From: Chitinilyticum piscinae
Lineage (GTDB): Bacteria; Pseudomonadota; Gammaproteobacteria; Burkholderiales; Chitinibacteraceae
Reading direction: 5' to 3'
Assembly (NCBI RefSeq): GCF_015223195.1
Contig: NZ_JADFUA010000013.1
Span: 1-64,000, forward strand
Length of the DNA stretch: 64,000 nucleotides
The translations under genes were made by a program, and so were the position numbers. The notes below the pieces were generated by a model. The model was not told the origin of the DNA. It ran no database searches and was given only the letters and a program-made list of their open reading frames with translations. Below, piece by piece: positions 26,546 through 36,950 of the stretch (position 1 is the stretch's first letter; each line of letters opens with the position of its first letter).

Positions 26546-27913
26546 ATGCAAAACCTACTCGCCCTGCTCTATCTGGCTTCGGCCGTTCTGTTCATCCTGT
26601 CGCTAAGAGGCCTGTCCAGCCCGCTGACCGCAAGGCGCGGCAACCTCTACGGCATGACTGGCATGGCACTGGCCGTCATGACCACCTTCTTTGTCGCCGA
26701 TTCGCCGGTCATCTGGCTGATTGTTGCCGCGATTGCCGCCGGTGCTGTCGTCGGTGCCTGGAAAGCTCGTACGGTGGCCATGACAGCCATGCCGGAACTC
26801 GTCGCCGCCATGCATTCGCTGGTCGGCCTCTCGGCCGTGCTGATTGCGGTCGCAGCCGTCTATCACGCGGGTGTCAGCCATAGCGGTGTGCAGAAGATCG
26901 AGCTCTTCATCGGTGCCTTCATCGGCGCCATCACCTTCACCGCCTCGGTCATTGCCTACGGCAAGCTCTCGGGCAAGTTCGGCGCACGTGCCATCAACTT
27001 CAAGGGCCAGCATCTGCTGAATCTGCTGCTCGCACTCACCATGCTGGGCTTCGGGATGGCGTATTTCTTTACCGATAGCCAGGCCGCCTTCCTGATGATG
27101 GTTGCCATTGCCCTTGCGCTGGGCGTGACACTGATCATCCCGATCGGCGGTGCGGACATGCCGGTCGTGGTATCGATGCTCAACTCCTACTCCGGCTGGG
27201 CAGCTGCCGGCATCGGCTTCACGCTGGAAAATCCGGTACTGATCATTGCCGGCGCCTGCGTCGGCGCATCGGGGGCCATCCTGTCCTACATCATGTGCAA
27301 GGCGATGAACCGCTCGATCGTCTCCGTGCTGCTGGGGGGCTTCGGCGCCGAAGCGGCCACGGCAGGCCCGGCCGGCAGCGCGCAAAAGAACTACCGCTCG
27401 GGCTCGGCGGATGATGCGGCCTTCCTGATGGAAAACGCCGAGAAGGTCATCATCATTCCAGGCTACGGCCTGGCCGTATCGCGCGCGCAACACGCCCTAC
27501 AGGAGCTGACCGATCTGCTGACCGAGCGTGGCGTGGATGTGCGCTACGCAATTCACCCGGTTGCCGGCCGCATGCCGGGGCATATGAACGTCCTGCTGGC
27601 TGAAGCCGAAGTGCCCTACGACAAGGTGTTCGAAATGGAGGAAATCAACAGTGAATTCGGCACCGCCGACGTCGCGCTGGTGATCGGCGCCAACGACGTG
27701 GTCAACCCTGCCGCGAAGAACGACCCAGCCAGCCCGATCTACGGCATGCCGATCCTGGATGCCTACAAGGCACGCACGGTGATGGTGGTGAAACGCTCGA
27801 TGAACGCCGGTTACGCCGGTCTCGATAACGATCTGTTCTACATGGATCGCACGATGATGGTCTTTGGCGATGCCAAGAAAGTGGTCGAGGAAATGCTGCA
27901 GGCCGTGCACTGA
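26546..27913 (+). CDS. pntB: NAD(P) transhydrogenase subunit beta
   Basis: A 455-residue subunit with about eight to nine membrane helices in the first 260 residues and a C-terminal NADP-binding domain. The NADP site includes IIPGYGLAVSRAQHALQEL and KRSMNAGYAGLDNDLFY near the C-terminus. The ATG at 26546 has AAGGGG seven bases upstream; an ATG two codons earlier is too close to it. It completes the pntAa-pntAb-pntB operon and is followed by a terminator. Confidence 0.96.
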   Translation: MQNLLALLYLASAVLFILSLRGLSSPLTARRGNLYGMTGMALAVMTTFFVADSPVIWLIVAAIAAGAVVGAWKARTVAMTAMPELVAAMHSLVGLSAVLIAVAAVYHAGVSHSGVQKIELFIGAFIGAITFTASVIAYGKLSGKFGARAINFKGQHLLNLLLALTMLGFGMAYFFTDSQAAFLMMVAIALALGVTLIIPIGGADMPVVVSMLNSYSGWAAAGIGFTLENPVLIIAGACVGASGAILSYIMCKAMNRSIVSVLLGGFGAEAATAGPAGSAQKNYRSGSADDAAFLMENAEKVIIIPGYGLAVSRAQHALQELTDLLTERGVDVRYAIHPVAGRMPGHMNVLLAEAEVPYDKVFEMEEINSEFGTADVALVIGANDVVNPAAKNDPASPIYGMPILDAYKARTVMVVKRSMNAGYAGLDNDLFYMDRTMMVFGDAKKVVEEMLQAVH

Positions 27914-27935
27914 TTGCACCGCACCGCGCAACAAG

Positions 27936-27961
27936 AAACAGCCGCCCACGGGCGGCTGTTT
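27936..27961. terminator. Terminator after pntB
   Basis: Perfect inverted repeat AAACAGCCGCCC / GGGCGGCTGTTT, 23 bp after the pntB stop, followed by TTGC. It could also end a short transcript coming from the right on the minus strand. Confidence 0.8.
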
Positions 27962-27977
27962 TGCATTCCTGCCCGGC

Positions 27978-28055
27978 TTAGTCGGGACGATCGCCCAGCA
28001 GGGACAGCATGAATGCGGTCACCTGCTCCAGAATTACCAGCGCCATATCCAGCAT
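27978..28055 (-). CDS. Possible 25-residue hydrophobic micropeptide
   Basis: A minus-strand ATG at 28055 opens a 25-codon frame, MLDMALVILEQVTAFMLSLL then GDRPD, ending at TAA 27978. GAGGAG lies about 6 bases upstream of the ATG, and the pntB terminator hairpin follows after 17 bp. The peptide is almost wholly hydrophobic and could span or coat a membrane. No family is recognised. A coding signal this short could arise by chance, so this is a candidate only. Confidence 0.35.
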   Translation of the reverse strand: MLDMALVILEQVTAFMLSLLGDRPD

Positions 28056-28157
28056 CGCCAACTCCTCAGTGCAGTTCCGCTACACGACCCCGGCATACCA
28101 AACATTGTATACGGCGCCAAACATTGAAAAATTTAGCCTTGGAGCACATACCCTTGC

Positions 28158-28514
28158 TCAATCATGCCCGCCACCACGCGATTGCTGCCAAGGCCAGCGG
28201 CCACTGACTTCCAGCTCCAGTGAAAAGCTGAGGAAAGTCCGGATCACCACGATTACCGCCAGCACCGCCAGATTGTGCAGATTCGGCTCGATGGCCACGG
28301 TACCAATGATGTCGGCAATCACCAGCAACTCCAGACCCAGCAGAATTGCCCGCCCCAGATCGGCACGCAGACCATGGTATGCCTCGTGAAAACTTGAATT
28401 TCTTAGCCTCCAGGCAAATACCCCCGCCGCCAGCGCGGCGCCCAGCAGCAGTACGGCCACTCCGGCCAGCTCCACCGCATGCGCGGCCCATTCAATGATG
28501 CCTTCCCCTGCCAT
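28158..28514 (-). CDS. DUF1622 family membrane protein
   Basis: A 118-residue inner-membrane protein with three predicted helices: VELAGVAVLLLGAALAAGVF (about 14-33), LLGLELLVIADIIGTVAIEP (about 58-77) and LAVLAVIVVIRTFLSFSLEL (about 82-101). The RADLGRAILLGLELL and VIRTFLSFSLELE segments are typical of DUF1622. Function is unknown. It stands alone between pntB and typA. Confidence 0.85.
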   Translation of the reverse strand: MAGEGIIEWAAHAVELAGVAVLLLGAALAAGVFAWRLRNSSFHEAYHGLRADLGRAILLGLELLVIADIIGTVAIEPNLHNLAVLAVIVVIRTFLSFSLELEVSGRWPWQQSRGGGHD

Positions 28515-28598
28515 GATGACGCACTCCGTTCATGCTCTTGTCTTCATCATGGCTCACGCCAGTAAATTCCGCCCTGAGCAGCCCTGCTCGAGACAAGA

Positions 28599-28624
28599 AA
28601 AAACCGCCCCGAGGGGCGGTTTTT
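28599..28624 (-). terminator. Terminator of typA
   Basis: Perfect inverted repeat AAAAACCGCCCC / GGGGCGGTTTTT with a 2-base loop, 18 bp past the typA stop, with a T-run on the minus strand. Confidence 0.9.
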
Positions 28625-28641
28625 GCTGAATCCCGAAGGGA

Positions 28642-30456
28642 TCAGGCTTCGGCCTTGGCGGCACGGCGACGCTCGTGTTCCTGCAGGTGACGCTTGCGGA
28701 TGCGGATGGTCTTCGGAGTGATTTCCACCAGTTCATCGTCGTCGATGAATTCGACGGCAGATTCCAGCGTCAGCTTGATCGGCGTGGTCAGGCGCACCGC
28801 TTCATCGGTGCCGGACGCACGCACGTTGGTCAGCTTCTTGCCCTTGATCGGATTCACCACCAGATCGTTATCGCGGCTATGGATACCGATGATCATGCCT
28901 TCGTACAGCTTGTCGCCCGGGTGCACGAACATGCGGCCGCGATCTTCGAGGTTCCACAGGGCGTAGGCCACGGCTTCGCCGTTTTCCTGCGAGATCATCA
29001 CGCCGTTGTGACGGCCGGGCATGTCCGGCTTGACCGGGGCATAGTCGTCAAACACGTGGCTCATCAGGCCGGTACCACGGGTCATGGTCATGAAGTCGGA
29101 CTGGAAGCCGATCAGGCCACGCGCCGGAATGTGGTATTCCAGACGGGTGCGGCCCTGGCCGTCCGATTCCATATTGGTCAGCTCGCCACGACGGCGGCCG
29201 ATTTCTTCCATTACCGCGCCCTGGTGGCTGTCTTCCAGGTCGATGGTCAGGTTTTCGTACGGCTCGCACTTCTGGCCATCGATTTCCTTGAATACGACGC
29301 GCGGCTTGGCCACAGCCAGCTCGAAACCTTCGCGACGCATGTTTTCCAGCAGAATGGTCAGGTGCAGTTCGCCACGGCCGGACACACGGAACACGTCGGT
29401 GTCATCGGTATCTTCCACACGCAGCGCCACATTGGTCAGCAATTCCTTGGTCAGGCGATCGCGGATCTGGCGGCTGGTGACGAACTTGCCCTCGGTGCCG
29501 GCCAGCGGCGAGGAGTTCACCATGAAATCCATGGTCAGCGTCGGTTCGTCAACAGTCAGCATCGGCAGACCGACCGGCTGTTCCTTGTCACAGATGGTCA
29601 CGCCGATGCCGATGTCTTCGATACCGGAGATGATGATGATGTCGCCGGCTTCGGCTTCCTGCACTTCAACGCGATCCAGACCCTGGAAACCCAGCACCTG
29701 GTTGATGCGACCGGTGGCAACCTGGTCGTCGTGGTTCATCACCACCACTTGCTGACCCGGCTTGATGCGGCCGTTCAGCACGCGGCCCACGCCCAGGCGG
29801 CCGGTGTAGGTGGAGTAATCCAGTGCGGCAATCTGCAGCTGCAGCGGCGCGTCGGCCGAGCCCGGCGGGGTCGGAACATGGGCAAGCACGGTTTCGAACA
29901 GTGCGCGCATGTTGTCGGACTCTTCGGCCAGATCGAGCTTGGCAAAGCCGTTCAGGCCGGAGGCATAGATGATCGGGAAGTCGAGCTGCTCGTCAGTCGC
30001 GCCCAGCTTGTCGAACAGGTCAAAGGTCTGGTCAACCACCCAGTCCGGACGTGCGCCCGGACGGTCAACCTTGTTGATCACCACGATCGGGCGCAGGCCC
30101 AGAGCCAGCGCCTTCTTGGTCACGAAACGGGTTTGCGGCATCGGGCCTTCCACGGCATCAACCAGCAGCAGTACGCCGTCAACCATGCCCAGCACGCGCT
30201 CGACTTCACCGCCGAAATCCGCGTGCCCCGGGGTATCAACGATGTTGATGTGGGTGCCTTCAAAGTCGATGGCGGTGTTTTTCGCCAGAATCGTGATGCC
30301 GCGCTCTTTTTCGAGATCGTTGCTGTCCATCACGCGCTCATCAACCTGCTGGTTGTCGCGGAAGGTGCCGGACTGGCGCAGCAGCTGGTCTACAAGAGTG
30401 GTTTTGCCGTGGTCAACGTGGGCAATGATGGCAATGTTGCGGAGTGCGCGTGACAT
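28642..30456 (-). CDS. typA: Ribosome-associated translational GTPase TypA/BipA
   Basis: A 604-residue GTPase related to EF-G and LepA that binds the 70S ribosome and supports assembly and stress growth. G1 is [10 protein letters not shown] (about 12-21), the switch-II motif DTPGHADF and [12 protein letters not shown] follow; domains II, III and V and the BipA-specific C-terminal domain ([20 protein letters not shown]) are complete. Length is the family norm. It is a single-gene unit with its own terminator. Confidence 0.97.
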   Translation of the reverse strand: MSRALRNIAIIAHVDHGKTTLVDQLLRQSGTFRDNQQVDERVMDSNDLEKERGITILAKNTAIDFEGTHINIVDTPGHADFGGEVERVLGMVDGVLLLVDAVEGPMPQTRFVTKKALALGLRPIVVINKVDRPGARPDWVVDQTFDLFDKLGATDEQLDFPIIYASGLNGFAKLDLAEESDNMRALFETVLAHVPTPPGSADAPLQLQIAALDYSTYTGRLGVGRVLNGRIKPGQQVVVMNHDDQVATGRINQVLGFQGLDRVEVQEAEAGDIIIISGIEDIGIGVTICDKEQPVGLPMLTVDEPTLTMDFMVNSSPLAGTEGKFVTSRQIRDRLTKELLTNVALRVEDTDDTDVFRVSGRGELHLTILLENMRREGFELAVAKPRVVFKEIDGQKCEPYENLTIDLEDSHQGAVMEEIGRRRGELTNMESDGQGRTRLEYHIPARGLIGFQSDFMTMTRGTGLMSHVFDDYAPVKPDMPGRHNGVMISQENGEAVAYALWNLEDRGRMFVHPGDKLYEGMIIGIHSRDNDLVVNPIKGKKLTNVRASGTDEAVRLTTPIKLTLESAVEFIDDDELVEITPKTIRIRKRHLQEHERRRAAKAEA

Positions 30457-30632
30457 GGGATCTCGAAAGGTGATTCAGAATAAGCGCGGGATTCTACCAC
30501 GCATTCAATGCCTTGCCGTGACAATGCGTATCCGCACATCACCGCGCCCGGACGGACGGGCAACACAAGGCATTCTTTTCATTACTGTTTTCAGCCCCCC
30601 CTTCAATACCACCCCCTTTCCAGCTGAAACGA

Positions 30633-31289
30633 CTAGGGCTTTTGCTGCAGCGACTGATCCGGCAACACCACCTCTTCCCGCCCCAGCAGCACCGCCAGCT
30701 GCACCAGCATCCCCGCCGTTGCCCCCCACACTGTACGGCCCGCGCATTCGATAAACAGGCTCTGGCCCGTCCGGCCGTTACGCTCGATCCGCCGCCACTC
30801 GTAGCGGCCAGTATCGAGCAACTCCAGCAGCGGCAATTCGAAGACCTCCGCGACCTCGTCGGGGCAGGCCCTCGCCCGGTACTGGGGATCGAGCAGCGCC
30901 AGCACCGGGGTGACATTGAATTGGGTGATGGTGATGTAAGGGGGCAAAAGCCCCAGCGGACGCACCAGCGCGGCATCCAGCCCGACCTCCTCCTCGGCTT
31001 CACGCAGTGCGGTGGCGATGGCATCGGCGTCCGTGGCATCAACGGCGCCGCCGGGAAAGGCAATCTGGCCCGGATGCTTGGGCAGATGCTCGGCCCGGCG
31101 CGTCAGCAGCAGCATGGGCTCGGTCCGCGGCACGATGCCGACCAGCACGGCCGCCTGCCGGGTGGCGTGGCGCTGCTGCCAGTCGCCGCGCACACTGCGC
31201 GGGCCATGCTGCAGCCCATGGCGCAACCAGGTTTCCAGCACATCGGCGGTATAGAGCTCGGCTTCGGACACGACAGGGGACTCCGGCAA
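30633..31289 (-). CDS. Nudix hydrolase, CoA pyrophosphatase (NudL/YeaB-like)
   Basis: A 218-residue hydrolase. The Nudix box runs from [19 protein letters not shown] into EEEVGL (about residues 76-100), with the REAEEEVGL metal-binding glutamates intact. The preceding [14 protein letters not shown] matches the extra CoA-pyrophosphatase signature of the NudL subfamily, so cleavage of CoA or its derivatives to 3',5'-ADP and phosphopantetheine is likely. The 176 bp between it and typA shows nothing I can name. Confidence 0.88.
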   Translation of the reverse strand: MPESPVVSEAELYTADVLETWLRHGLQHGPRSVRGDWQQRHATRQAAVLVGIVPRTEPMLLLTRRAEHLPKHPGQIAFPGGAVDATDADAIATALREAEEEVGLDAALVRPLGLLPPYITITQFNVTPVLALLDPQYRARACPDEVAEVFELPLLELLDTGRYEWRRIERNGRTGQSLFIECAGRTVWGATAGMLVQLAVLLGREEVVLPDQSLQQKP

Positions 31290-31367
31290 AGGCAGCGGTG
31301 TTCCAGTCTAGCGCATGCCGGAAGCGGCCGGGGCATCACCGCAGGGCGGGCTGAATCGATTTGGCGC

Positions 31368-31396
31368 TTGCCTGCCGCCGCGCCCTTCACGATAAT
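31368..31396 (+). promoter_or_regulatory. Sigma-70 type promoter before the glycine riboswitch
   Basis: TTGCCT at 31368-31373 and GATAAT at 31391-31396 are 17 bp apart. A start about 7 bases later would place the riboswitch at the extreme 5' end of the transcript. Confidence 0.5.
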
Positions 31397-31403
31397 CCGC
31401 GCT

Positions 31404-31583
31404 GGATGCAGGAGAGCGTGCTGACAGCAGCACCACCGAAGGCGCAACGTCACCCGGAATCGCTCAGGTAAACGGACTGTATCCGGCACAAACACTCTGG
31501 AGAGAGACGCAGCATGCTGCGTCCGCCGAAGGGGCTAACGGCAGCGATGCCGGAAAATCTCAGGCCGTGAGACAGGGGGGTGA
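31404..31583 (+). promoter_or_regulatory. Tandem glycine riboswitch
   Basis: Two consecutive aptamers of the gcvT type are visible. Aptamer 1 (about 31404-31488) has GGAGAGC, CACCGAAGG and AATCGCTCAGGTAAA-CGGAC. Aptamer 2 (about 31495-31583) has GGAGAGA, GCCGAAGGGG and AATCTCAGGCC followed by GACAGGGGG. The linker is a few bases, as in known cooperative tandem glycine riboswitches. It ends about 50 bases before the gcvT ATG and should switch on the cleavage operon when glycine is abundant. Confidence 0.95.
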
Positions 31584-31634
31584 GGACATGGACGCGACAA
31601 GTCCATGCAATGCACAACCACCCCTGGATGATTC

Positions 31635-32726
31635 ATGAGCACTCAAACTACTCCGCTCAACGCCACCCACCGCGAATCCGGCGCCAAGATGGTCGATTTC
31701 GCCGGCTGGGACATGCCGATCCATTACGGCTCGCAGCTGAAAGAACACGAAACCGTCCGCGCGGATGCCGGCATGTTCGACGTGTCACACATGACCGTGA
31801 TCGACGTGGCCGGCGAAGACGCCACGGCCTACCTGCAAAAACTGATCGCCAATGACGTGGCGCGCCTGGGCTTTGACGGCAAGGCACTCTATTCCGGCAT
31901 GCTCAACGAAGCCGGCGGCGTGATTGATGATCTGATCGTGTATCGCGTCGATACCTGGGGCTACCGCGTGGTGGTCAATGCGGCCACCCGCGACAAGGAT
32001 CTGGCCTGGATGCAGCAGGTGGCCAGCAGCTTCAAGGTCGAACTGCAGGAACGCGCCGAACTCGCCATGATCGCCGTGCAAGGCCCCAACTCCATCGCCA
32101 AGGCCTGCAAGGTGATTCACGAAGAATGGGAAAGCACCGTCAAGGCGCTCAAACCTTTCCAGGGTATTGCCCTGCAAGGCGGCTGGTTCATCGCCCGCAC
32201 CGGCTACACGGGCGAAGACGGCCTGGAAATCATGCTGCCGGCCGATGAAGCCGCGCTGTTCTGGAAAGCACTGGCCCACGCCGGCATCGCCCCGATTGGG
32301 CTGGCCGCGCGCGACACCCTGCGGCTCGAAGCCGGCATGAACCTGTACGGCCACGACATGAATGAGAGCATTTCGCCACTGTCGGCCGGCATGGGCTGGA
32401 CCATCGCCTGGGAACCTGCCGATCGCGACTTCATCGGCCGCAAGGCGCTGGAAGCACAGAAAGCCGCCGGCGTGGCGCAGGTTCAGGTCGGCCTTGTGTT
32501 CGAGGGCAAGGGCGTGCTGCGCGAAGGCATGCGCGTCGTGACCGAGAACGGCGACGGCGTGATCACCAGCGGCACTTTCTCGCCGACGCTCAAACAATCC
32601 ATCGCCATTGCCCGCATTCCGGCAGGCAGCAGCGGCCAGGTGTCGGTCGACGTGCGCGGCAAGCTGGAGCCGGCGCGCATCGTCAAGATGCCCTTCGTGC
32701 GTAACGGCAAGGCCGTCTTTGCCTGA
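31635..32726 (+). CDS. gcvT: Glycine cleavage system T protein (aminomethyltransferase)
   Basis: A 363-residue enzyme that moves the methylene of the lipoate-bound aminomethyl group to tetrahydrofolate and releases ammonia. Folate-binding landmarks are [30 protein letters not shown] and [13 protein letters not shown], with [18 protein letters not shown] further on. The length is the family norm. It lies first after the tandem glycine riboswitch and is followed by gcvH, with a 47-bp repeat in between. Confidence 0.97.
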   Translation: MSTQTTPLNATHRESGAKMVDFAGWDMPIHYGSQLKEHETVRADAGMFDVSHMTVIDVAGEDATAYLQKLIANDVARLGFDGKALYSGMLNEAGGVIDDLIVYRVDTWGYRVVVNAATRDKDLAWMQQVASSFKVELQERAELAMIAVQGPNSIAKACKVIHEEWESTVKALKPFQGIALQGGWFIARTGYTGEDGLEIMLPADEAALFWKALAHAGIAPIGLAARDTLRLEAGMNLYGHDMNESISPLSAGMGWTIAWEPADRDFIGRKALEAQKAAGVAQVQVGLVFEGKGVLREGMRVVTENGDGVITSGTFSPTLKQSIAIARIPAGSSGQVSVDVRGKLEPARIVKMPFVRNGKAVFA

Positions 32727-32759
32727 TACAGATGACCTGACGCAGTTCACGCCTGCATG

Positions 32760-32806
32760 GGTATCACCATGCAGGCCTGTAATACCAGAACCTACAAAGC
32801 AATACC
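32760..32806. repeat. 47-bp dispersed palindromic repeat, copy 2
   Basis: Left arm GGTATCACCATGCAGGC, 13-bp spacer, right arm ACCTACAAAGCAATACC. It lies in the gcvT-gcvH gap and ends 24 bp before gcvH. Confidence 0.7.
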
Positions 32807-32830
32807 ATTCAACCTATCCAAGGAAAGATC

Positions 32831-33217
32831 ATGAGCAAGGCACCTGCTGAACTGAAATACGTCGAAACCCACGAATGGCTGCGTCTGGAAGCCGATGGCT
32901 CCGTCACCATCGGCATTACCGACCACGCACAGGAGCTGCTGGGTGATGTCGTTTACGTCGAGCTGCCGGCAGTGGGCAGCGTACTGGCCAAGGACGCGCA
33001 AGCCGGCGTGGTCGAGTCGGTCAAGGCCGCCAGCGACGTGTACGCACCGATCGCCGGTGAAGTCGTGGCGATCAACGACGAACTGGTCGGCGCGCCGGAA
33101 ACCGTCAATGCCGATCCGTATGGCGCGGCCTGGTTCTTCCGCATCAAGCCGGCCGATGCCTCGGTGCTCGACGGCCTGATGAGCGCCGACGACTACCTCG
33201 GCCAGATCGGCGCCTGA
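32831..33217 (+). CDS. gcvH: Glycine cleavage system H protein
   Basis: A 128-residue lipoyl carrier that shuttles the aminomethyl intermediate between the P, T and L proteins. The lipoylation lysine lies in [19 protein letters not shown] (Lys at about residue 62). The end [13 protein letters not shown] is typical. AAGGAAAG precedes the ATG. It is second in the gcvT-gcvH-gcvP order. No L protein gene is nearby; it is usually shared with other dehydrogenase complexes. Confidence 0.97.
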   Translation: MSKAPAELKYVETHEWLRLEADGSVTIGITDHAQELLGDVVYVELPAVGSVLAKDAQAGVVESVKAASDVYAPIAGEVVAINDELVGAPETVNADPYGAAWFFRIKPADASVLDGLMSADDYLGQIGA

Positions 33218-33259
33218 TCATCGCCTGACTGCGCACCGTCAGCACCCGCAGACACACAA

Positions 33260-33306
33260 GGTATTGCCTTGCAGCCATTCAATAACAAAGGCCGCAGGGC
33301 AATACC
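33260..33306. repeat. 47-bp dispersed palindromic repeat, copy 3
   Basis: Left arm GGTATTGCCTTGCAGCC, 13-bp spacer, right arm GGCCGCAGGGCAATACC; 15 of 17 positions pair. It is one of the two best-formed copies and lies in the gcvH-gcvP gap. Confidence 0.85.
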
Positions 33307-33366
33307 CATACGATAACCACTGCGCGGTGCGGTGCGCGCCTGCCTCACGGATACAGAGATACACGC

Positions 33367-36225
33367 ATGAGCACGCTTACCCAACTGGAAGGCCACGACG
33401 CCTTCATTCATCGCCACCTTGGCGTCTCCGCCGCGGAAGAAGCCGCGATGTGCGCGACGCTGAAGGTCGCCAGCCGCGCCGAGCTGGTCGCCCAAACCGT
33501 CCCCGCGCAGATTCGTCTGAATGCCCCGCTGGCGATTGGCGCACCGATGCGCGAAGAAGACGCGCTGGCCAAAATCCGCGGCTATGCCAGCCAGAACATC
33601 ATCAAGAAGTCGCTGATCGGCCTGGGCTATTACGGCACCCACCTGCCGACCGTCATCCTGCGCAATGTGCTGGAAAACCCGGGCTGGTACACCGCCTACA
33701 CACCGTATCAGGCCGAAATCGCGCAAGGCCGCCTGGAAGCCCTGCTGAACTACCAGCAGATGATCATCGACCTGACCGGTCTGGAGCTCGCCAACGCCTC
33801 GCTGCTGGATGAAGCCACCGCCGCCGCCGAGGCGATGGCGATGGCGCGCCGCATTTCCAAAGCCGCCAGCAATGCCTTCTACGTTGACGAAGGCGTGTTC
33901 CCGCAGACGCTGGACGTGCTGAAAACCCGCGCGGAAGGCTTCGGCTTCACGCTGATCACCGGCCCCGCAATGGATGCCGCCAAACACGACGTGTTCGGCG
34001 CACTGTTCCAGACGCCGAATGCCAGCGGCGAACTGACCGACTTCACCGCGCTGATCGGCGAGCTGAAGGCCAAGGGCGTGGTCACTGCCGTCGCCTGCGA
34101 CCTGCTGGCGCTGGTGCTGGCCAAGGCGCCGGGCGAAATGGGTGCGGACATTGCCTTTGGTTCGGCGCAGCGTTTCGGCGTGCCGATGGGCTTCGGTGGC
34201 CCGCACGCGGCGTTTTTCGCGACCCGCGACGAGCACAAGCGCTCGGTGCCGGGCCGCATCATCGGTGTCTCGGTGGATGCGCGCGGCAAGACGGCGCTGC
34301 GCATGGCGCTGCAAACCCGCGAGCAGCACATCCGCCGCGAAAAGGCAAACTCCAACATCTGCACCTCGCAGGTGCTGCTGGCCAATATCGCCGGTTTCTA
34401 CGCCACCTATCACGGCCCCGAAGGCCTAAAGCGCATCGCCAGCCGCGTGCACCGCAGCGCGCAGATTTTCAAGGCCGCGCTGGTACAGCACGGTGTATCT
34501 GTCCAGAACGCGCAGTTCTTCGACACCCTGACCATTGCCAGTAGCGACGCGGGCAGCATCGCCGCCCGTGCACTGGCAGCAGGTTTCAATGTGCGCGTTG
34601 CCGCCAACGCCATCAGCGTGTCGTTCGACGAAACCACTACCCGCTCCGATCTGGCCGCCCTGCTGGCCGCCTTCGTGCCGGGCGCGACGCTCGACGTCGA
34701 CGCCGTTGATGCGCAAGTCGCCACTGCCTGCGAATTCGGTCCGGCGCGCTCTTCCGCCATCCTGACGCACCCGGTGTTCAACCGCTATCACACCGAACAC
34801 GAAATGCTGCGCTATCTGAAGCGTCTGGAAAACAAGGATCTGGCGCTGACGCACTCGATGATTCCGCTGGGCAGCTGCACCATGAAGCTCAACGCCACCA
34901 GTGAAATGATTCCGGTGACCTGGCCGGAATTCGGCAACATTCACCCGTTCGCCCCGGCGGATCAAACCCGTGGCTACGAGTTGCTCTTGAACGAGCTGAC
35001 CGAGATGCTCAAGGCGGTGACCGGCTTTGCCGCGATCTGCATGCAGCCGAACTCCGGCGCGCAGGGCGAATACGCCGGTCTGGTGGCGATTCAGCGCTAC
35101 CACGCCAGCCGTGGCGAAGGACATCGGAAAATCTGCCTGATTCCGAAATCCGCGCACGGCACCAACCCGGCCACCGCACAGATGCTGGGCCTGTCGGTGA
35201 TCGTGGTGAACTGCGACGACAACGGCAATGTGGATGTCGAAGACCTGAAGGCCAAGATTGCGCAGCACGCCGCAAATCTCAGCTGCCTGATGATCACCTA
35301 CCCGTCCACCCACGGCGTGTTCGAGGAAGCGATCAAGGACATCTGCGCACTGGTGCACGCCGCTGGCGGCCAGGTGTACATGGACGGCGCGAACCTCAAC
35401 GCGCAGGTTGGCCTGACCAGCCCGGCAACCATTGGTGCCGATGTCAGCCACATGAATCTGCACAAGACCTTCTGCATTCCGCACGGCGGCGGCGGCCCGG
35501 GCATGGGCCCGATCGGCCTGGCCGCGCATCTGGCGCCGTTTGCGCCAAACCATTCTGTCAATGTGGTTTCCGGCCCGAATGTCGGCCAGAGTGCCGTATC
35601 CGCCGCGCCGTACGGCTCGGCATCAATTCTGCCGATCTCGTGGATGTATATCGCCATGATGGGCGGCAGTGGTCTCACCGCTGCAACCGAAGTCGCCCTA
35701 TTAAACGCCAATTATGTGGCCACAAGGCTTTCCGGGCATTACCCGGTGCTGTATACCGGCAGCCAGGGTCGCGTGGCGCACGAGTGCATTATCGACATCC
35801 GCCCGATCAAGGCGGCGTGTGGCATCACGGAAGTCGACATCGCCAAGCGCCTGATGGACTATGGTTTCCACGCCCCGACCATGAGCTTCCCGGTGGCCGG
35901 CACCATCATGATCGAGCCGACCGAGTCGGAATCGAAGAGTGAACTTGATCGCCTGATCGACGCGCTGATCGCCATTCGCGGCGAAATCGCGCAGGTGGAA
36001 AGCGGCGCACTGCCGGCGGACAACAACCCGCTGAAAAACGCCCCGCACACGCAAGCCGACGTGATTGGTGAGTGGGATCGCCCGTACAGCCGCGAAGCCG
36101 CCGTGTTCCCGCTGGCGTGGGTGGCGGCCGCCAAGTACTGGCCGAGCGTGAACCGCATCGACGACGTGTACGGCGACCGCAATCTGTTCTGCGCCTGCGT
36201 CCCAATGGACGAGTATCAGGCCTGA
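33367..36225 (+). CDS. gcvP: Glycine dehydrogenase (decarboxylating), P protein
   Basis: A 952-residue single-chain PLP enzyme that decarboxylates glycine onto the lipoyl arm of GcvH. The PLP lysine lies in [20 protein letters not shown]. Other marks are [18 protein letters not shown] in the N-terminal half and [20 protein letters not shown] at the start of the C-terminal half. Two-subunit forms exist in other phyla, but this is the fused proteobacterial type. A hairpin (36235-36268) follows before the regulator gene. Confidence 0.97.
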   Translation: MSTLTQLEGHDAFIHRHLGVSAAEEAAMCATLKVASRAELVAQTVPAQIRLNAPLAIGAPMREEDALAKIRGYASQNIIKKSLIGLGYYGTHLPTVILRNVLENPGWYTAYTPYQAEIAQGRLEALLNYQQMIIDLTGLELANASLLDEATAAAEAMAMARRISKAASNAFYVDEGVFPQTLDVLKTRAEGFGFTLITGPAMDAAKHDVFGALFQTPNASGELTDFTALIGELKAKGVVTAVACDLLALVLAKAPGEMGADIAFGSAQRFGVPMGFGGPHAAFFATRDEHKRSVPGRIIGVSVDARGKTALRMALQTREQHIRREKANSNICTSQVLLANIAGFYATYHGPEGLKRIASRVHRSAQIFKAALVQHGVSVQNAQFFDTLTIASSDAGSIAARALAAGFNVRVAANAISVSFDETTTRSDLAALLAAFVPGATLDVDAVDAQVATACEFGPARSSAILTHPVFNRYHTEHEMLRYLKRLENKDLALTHSMIPLGSCTMKLNATSEMIPVTWPEFGNIHPFAPADQTRGYELLLNELTEMLKAVTGFAAICMQPNSGAQGEYAGLVAIQRYHASRGEGHRKICLIPKSAHGTNPATAQMLGLSVIVVNCDDNGNVDVEDLKAKIAQHAANLSCLMITYPSTHGVFEEAIKDICALVHAAGGQVYMDGANLNAQVGLTSPATIGADVSHMNLHKTFCIPHGGGGPGMGPIGLAAHLAPFAPNHSVNVVSGPNVGQSAVSAAPYGSASILPISWMYIAMMGGSGLTAATEVALLNANYVATRLSGHYPVLYTGSQGRVAHECIIDIRPIKAACGITEVDIAKRLMDYGFHAPTMSFPVAGTIMIEPTESESKSELDRLIDALIAIRGEIAQVESGALPADNNPLKNAPHTQADVIGEWDRPYSREAAVFPLAWVAAAKYWPSVNRIDDVYGDRNLFCACVPMDEYQA

Positions 36226-36234
36226 CATGGTTAG

Positions 36235-36268
36235 CAAACCCCTGCTGGCGGCATTGCACAGGGGTTTG
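36235..36268 (+). terminator. Hairpin between gcvP and the GcvR-like gene
   Basis: Inverted repeat CAAACCCCTG / CAGGGGTTTG with a 14-base loop, followed by TTATCC. It may end or weaken gcvP transcription; read-through into the ACT-domain gene is possible. Confidence 0.55.
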
Positions 36269-36332
36269 TTATCCACGCCCAATAACATCCGGAGCTGCGG
36301 CCTGCTTGCCGCACCCTGAAAAGGAACAAACC

Positions 36333-36848
36333 ATGAGCCAAACCCTGGTTCTTACCGTGCTGGGCGACGACCGCCCGGGTCTGGTCGGCGAACTCGCTGC
36401 CGTCATTGCCGCGCATGACGGCAACTGGCTGGAATCGTCGTTCTCGCAACTGGCCGGCAAGTTCGCCGGCATCGTCCGTGTCGATGTTGCTGACCCCAAG
36501 GCCGCCGGCCTGCAGGCCGCGCTGCTGGCGCTGAGCAATCTGCACATCGTCTGCGAAGTGGCCGGCAGCAGCGCGGTGCAGTACACCCGCGCGCTGTCAC
36601 TGAGCCTGGTCGGCCACGACCGCATCGGTATCGTGAAGGAAGTCAGCCAGGTGCTGGCGCGCCATGCGGTGAATGTGGTCAGCCTCTCGACGCACACCGA
36701 CAGCGCACCGATGTCCTCGGAGCTGATGTTCCACGCCGACATCGCGCTGGAAGCGGGCTCCGCGCTCGATACGCGTGCGCTCAAGGCCGATCTGGAGCAG
36801 TTGTCGGACGACCTGATGGTCGACGTGCAGCTGGGCGAGCTGCTGTAA
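36333..36848 (+). CDS. gcvR: GcvR-like glycine cleavage regulator with two ACT domains
   Basis: A 171-residue cytoplasmic protein with tandem ACT domains (about residues 4-75 and 89-165): VLTVLGDDRPGLVGELAAVI and LSLVGHDRIGIVKEVSQVLA. This is the layout of GcvR, which in E. coli binds glycine and restrains GcvA. No gcvA gene is in the window, so the partner is unknown. The ATG at 36333 follows AAAAGGAAC. The position straight after gcvP supports a role in glycine control; the symbol is by homology and context. Confidence 0.78.
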   Translation: MSQTLVLTVLGDDRPGLVGELAAVIAAHDGNWLESSFSQLAGKFAGIVRVDVADPKAAGLQAALLALSNLHIVCEVAGSSAVQYTRALSLSLVGHDRIGIVKEVSQVLARHAVNVVSLSTHTDSAPMSSELMFHADIALEAGSALDTRALKADLEQLSDDLMVDVQLGELL

Positions 36849-36860
36849 AGCCTGCCCGCT

Positions 36861-36898
36861 GCAAAAAGAAACCGGCCAGAAGGCCGGTTTCTTTTTGC
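36861..36898. terminator. Terminator after the GcvR-like gene
   Basis: A perfect 17-bp inverted repeat, GCAAAAAGAAACCGGCC with its complement, around a 4-base loop, 12 bp past the stop. It has A and T tracts on both sides, so it can act on both strands. Confidence 0.9.
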
Positions 36899-36900
36899 AG

Positions 36901-36947
36901 GGTATGCGGCCAAACCAATCTTGCTGATTAGGCTACACGACCATACC
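36901..36947. repeat. 47-bp dispersed palindromic repeat, copy 4
   Basis: Left arm GGTATGCGGCCAAACCA, 13-bp spacer, right arm GGCTACACGACCATACC. The right arm is close to the family consensus; the left has diverged. It lies directly after the preceding terminator and ends 3 bp from the stop codon of the convergent channel gene. Confidence 0.6.
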
Positions 36948-36950
36948 CCA

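Noticed and set aside
28675-30453. Plus-strand open frame of 592 codons
   Set aside because: Antisense to typA, which is fully conserved on the minus strand; no domain text.
32163-32209. GGTATTGCCCTGCAAGG inside gcvT, looking like a repeat arm
   Set aside because: It encodes the conserved GIALQGG segment and there is no ATACC 47 bp away, so it is a chance match.
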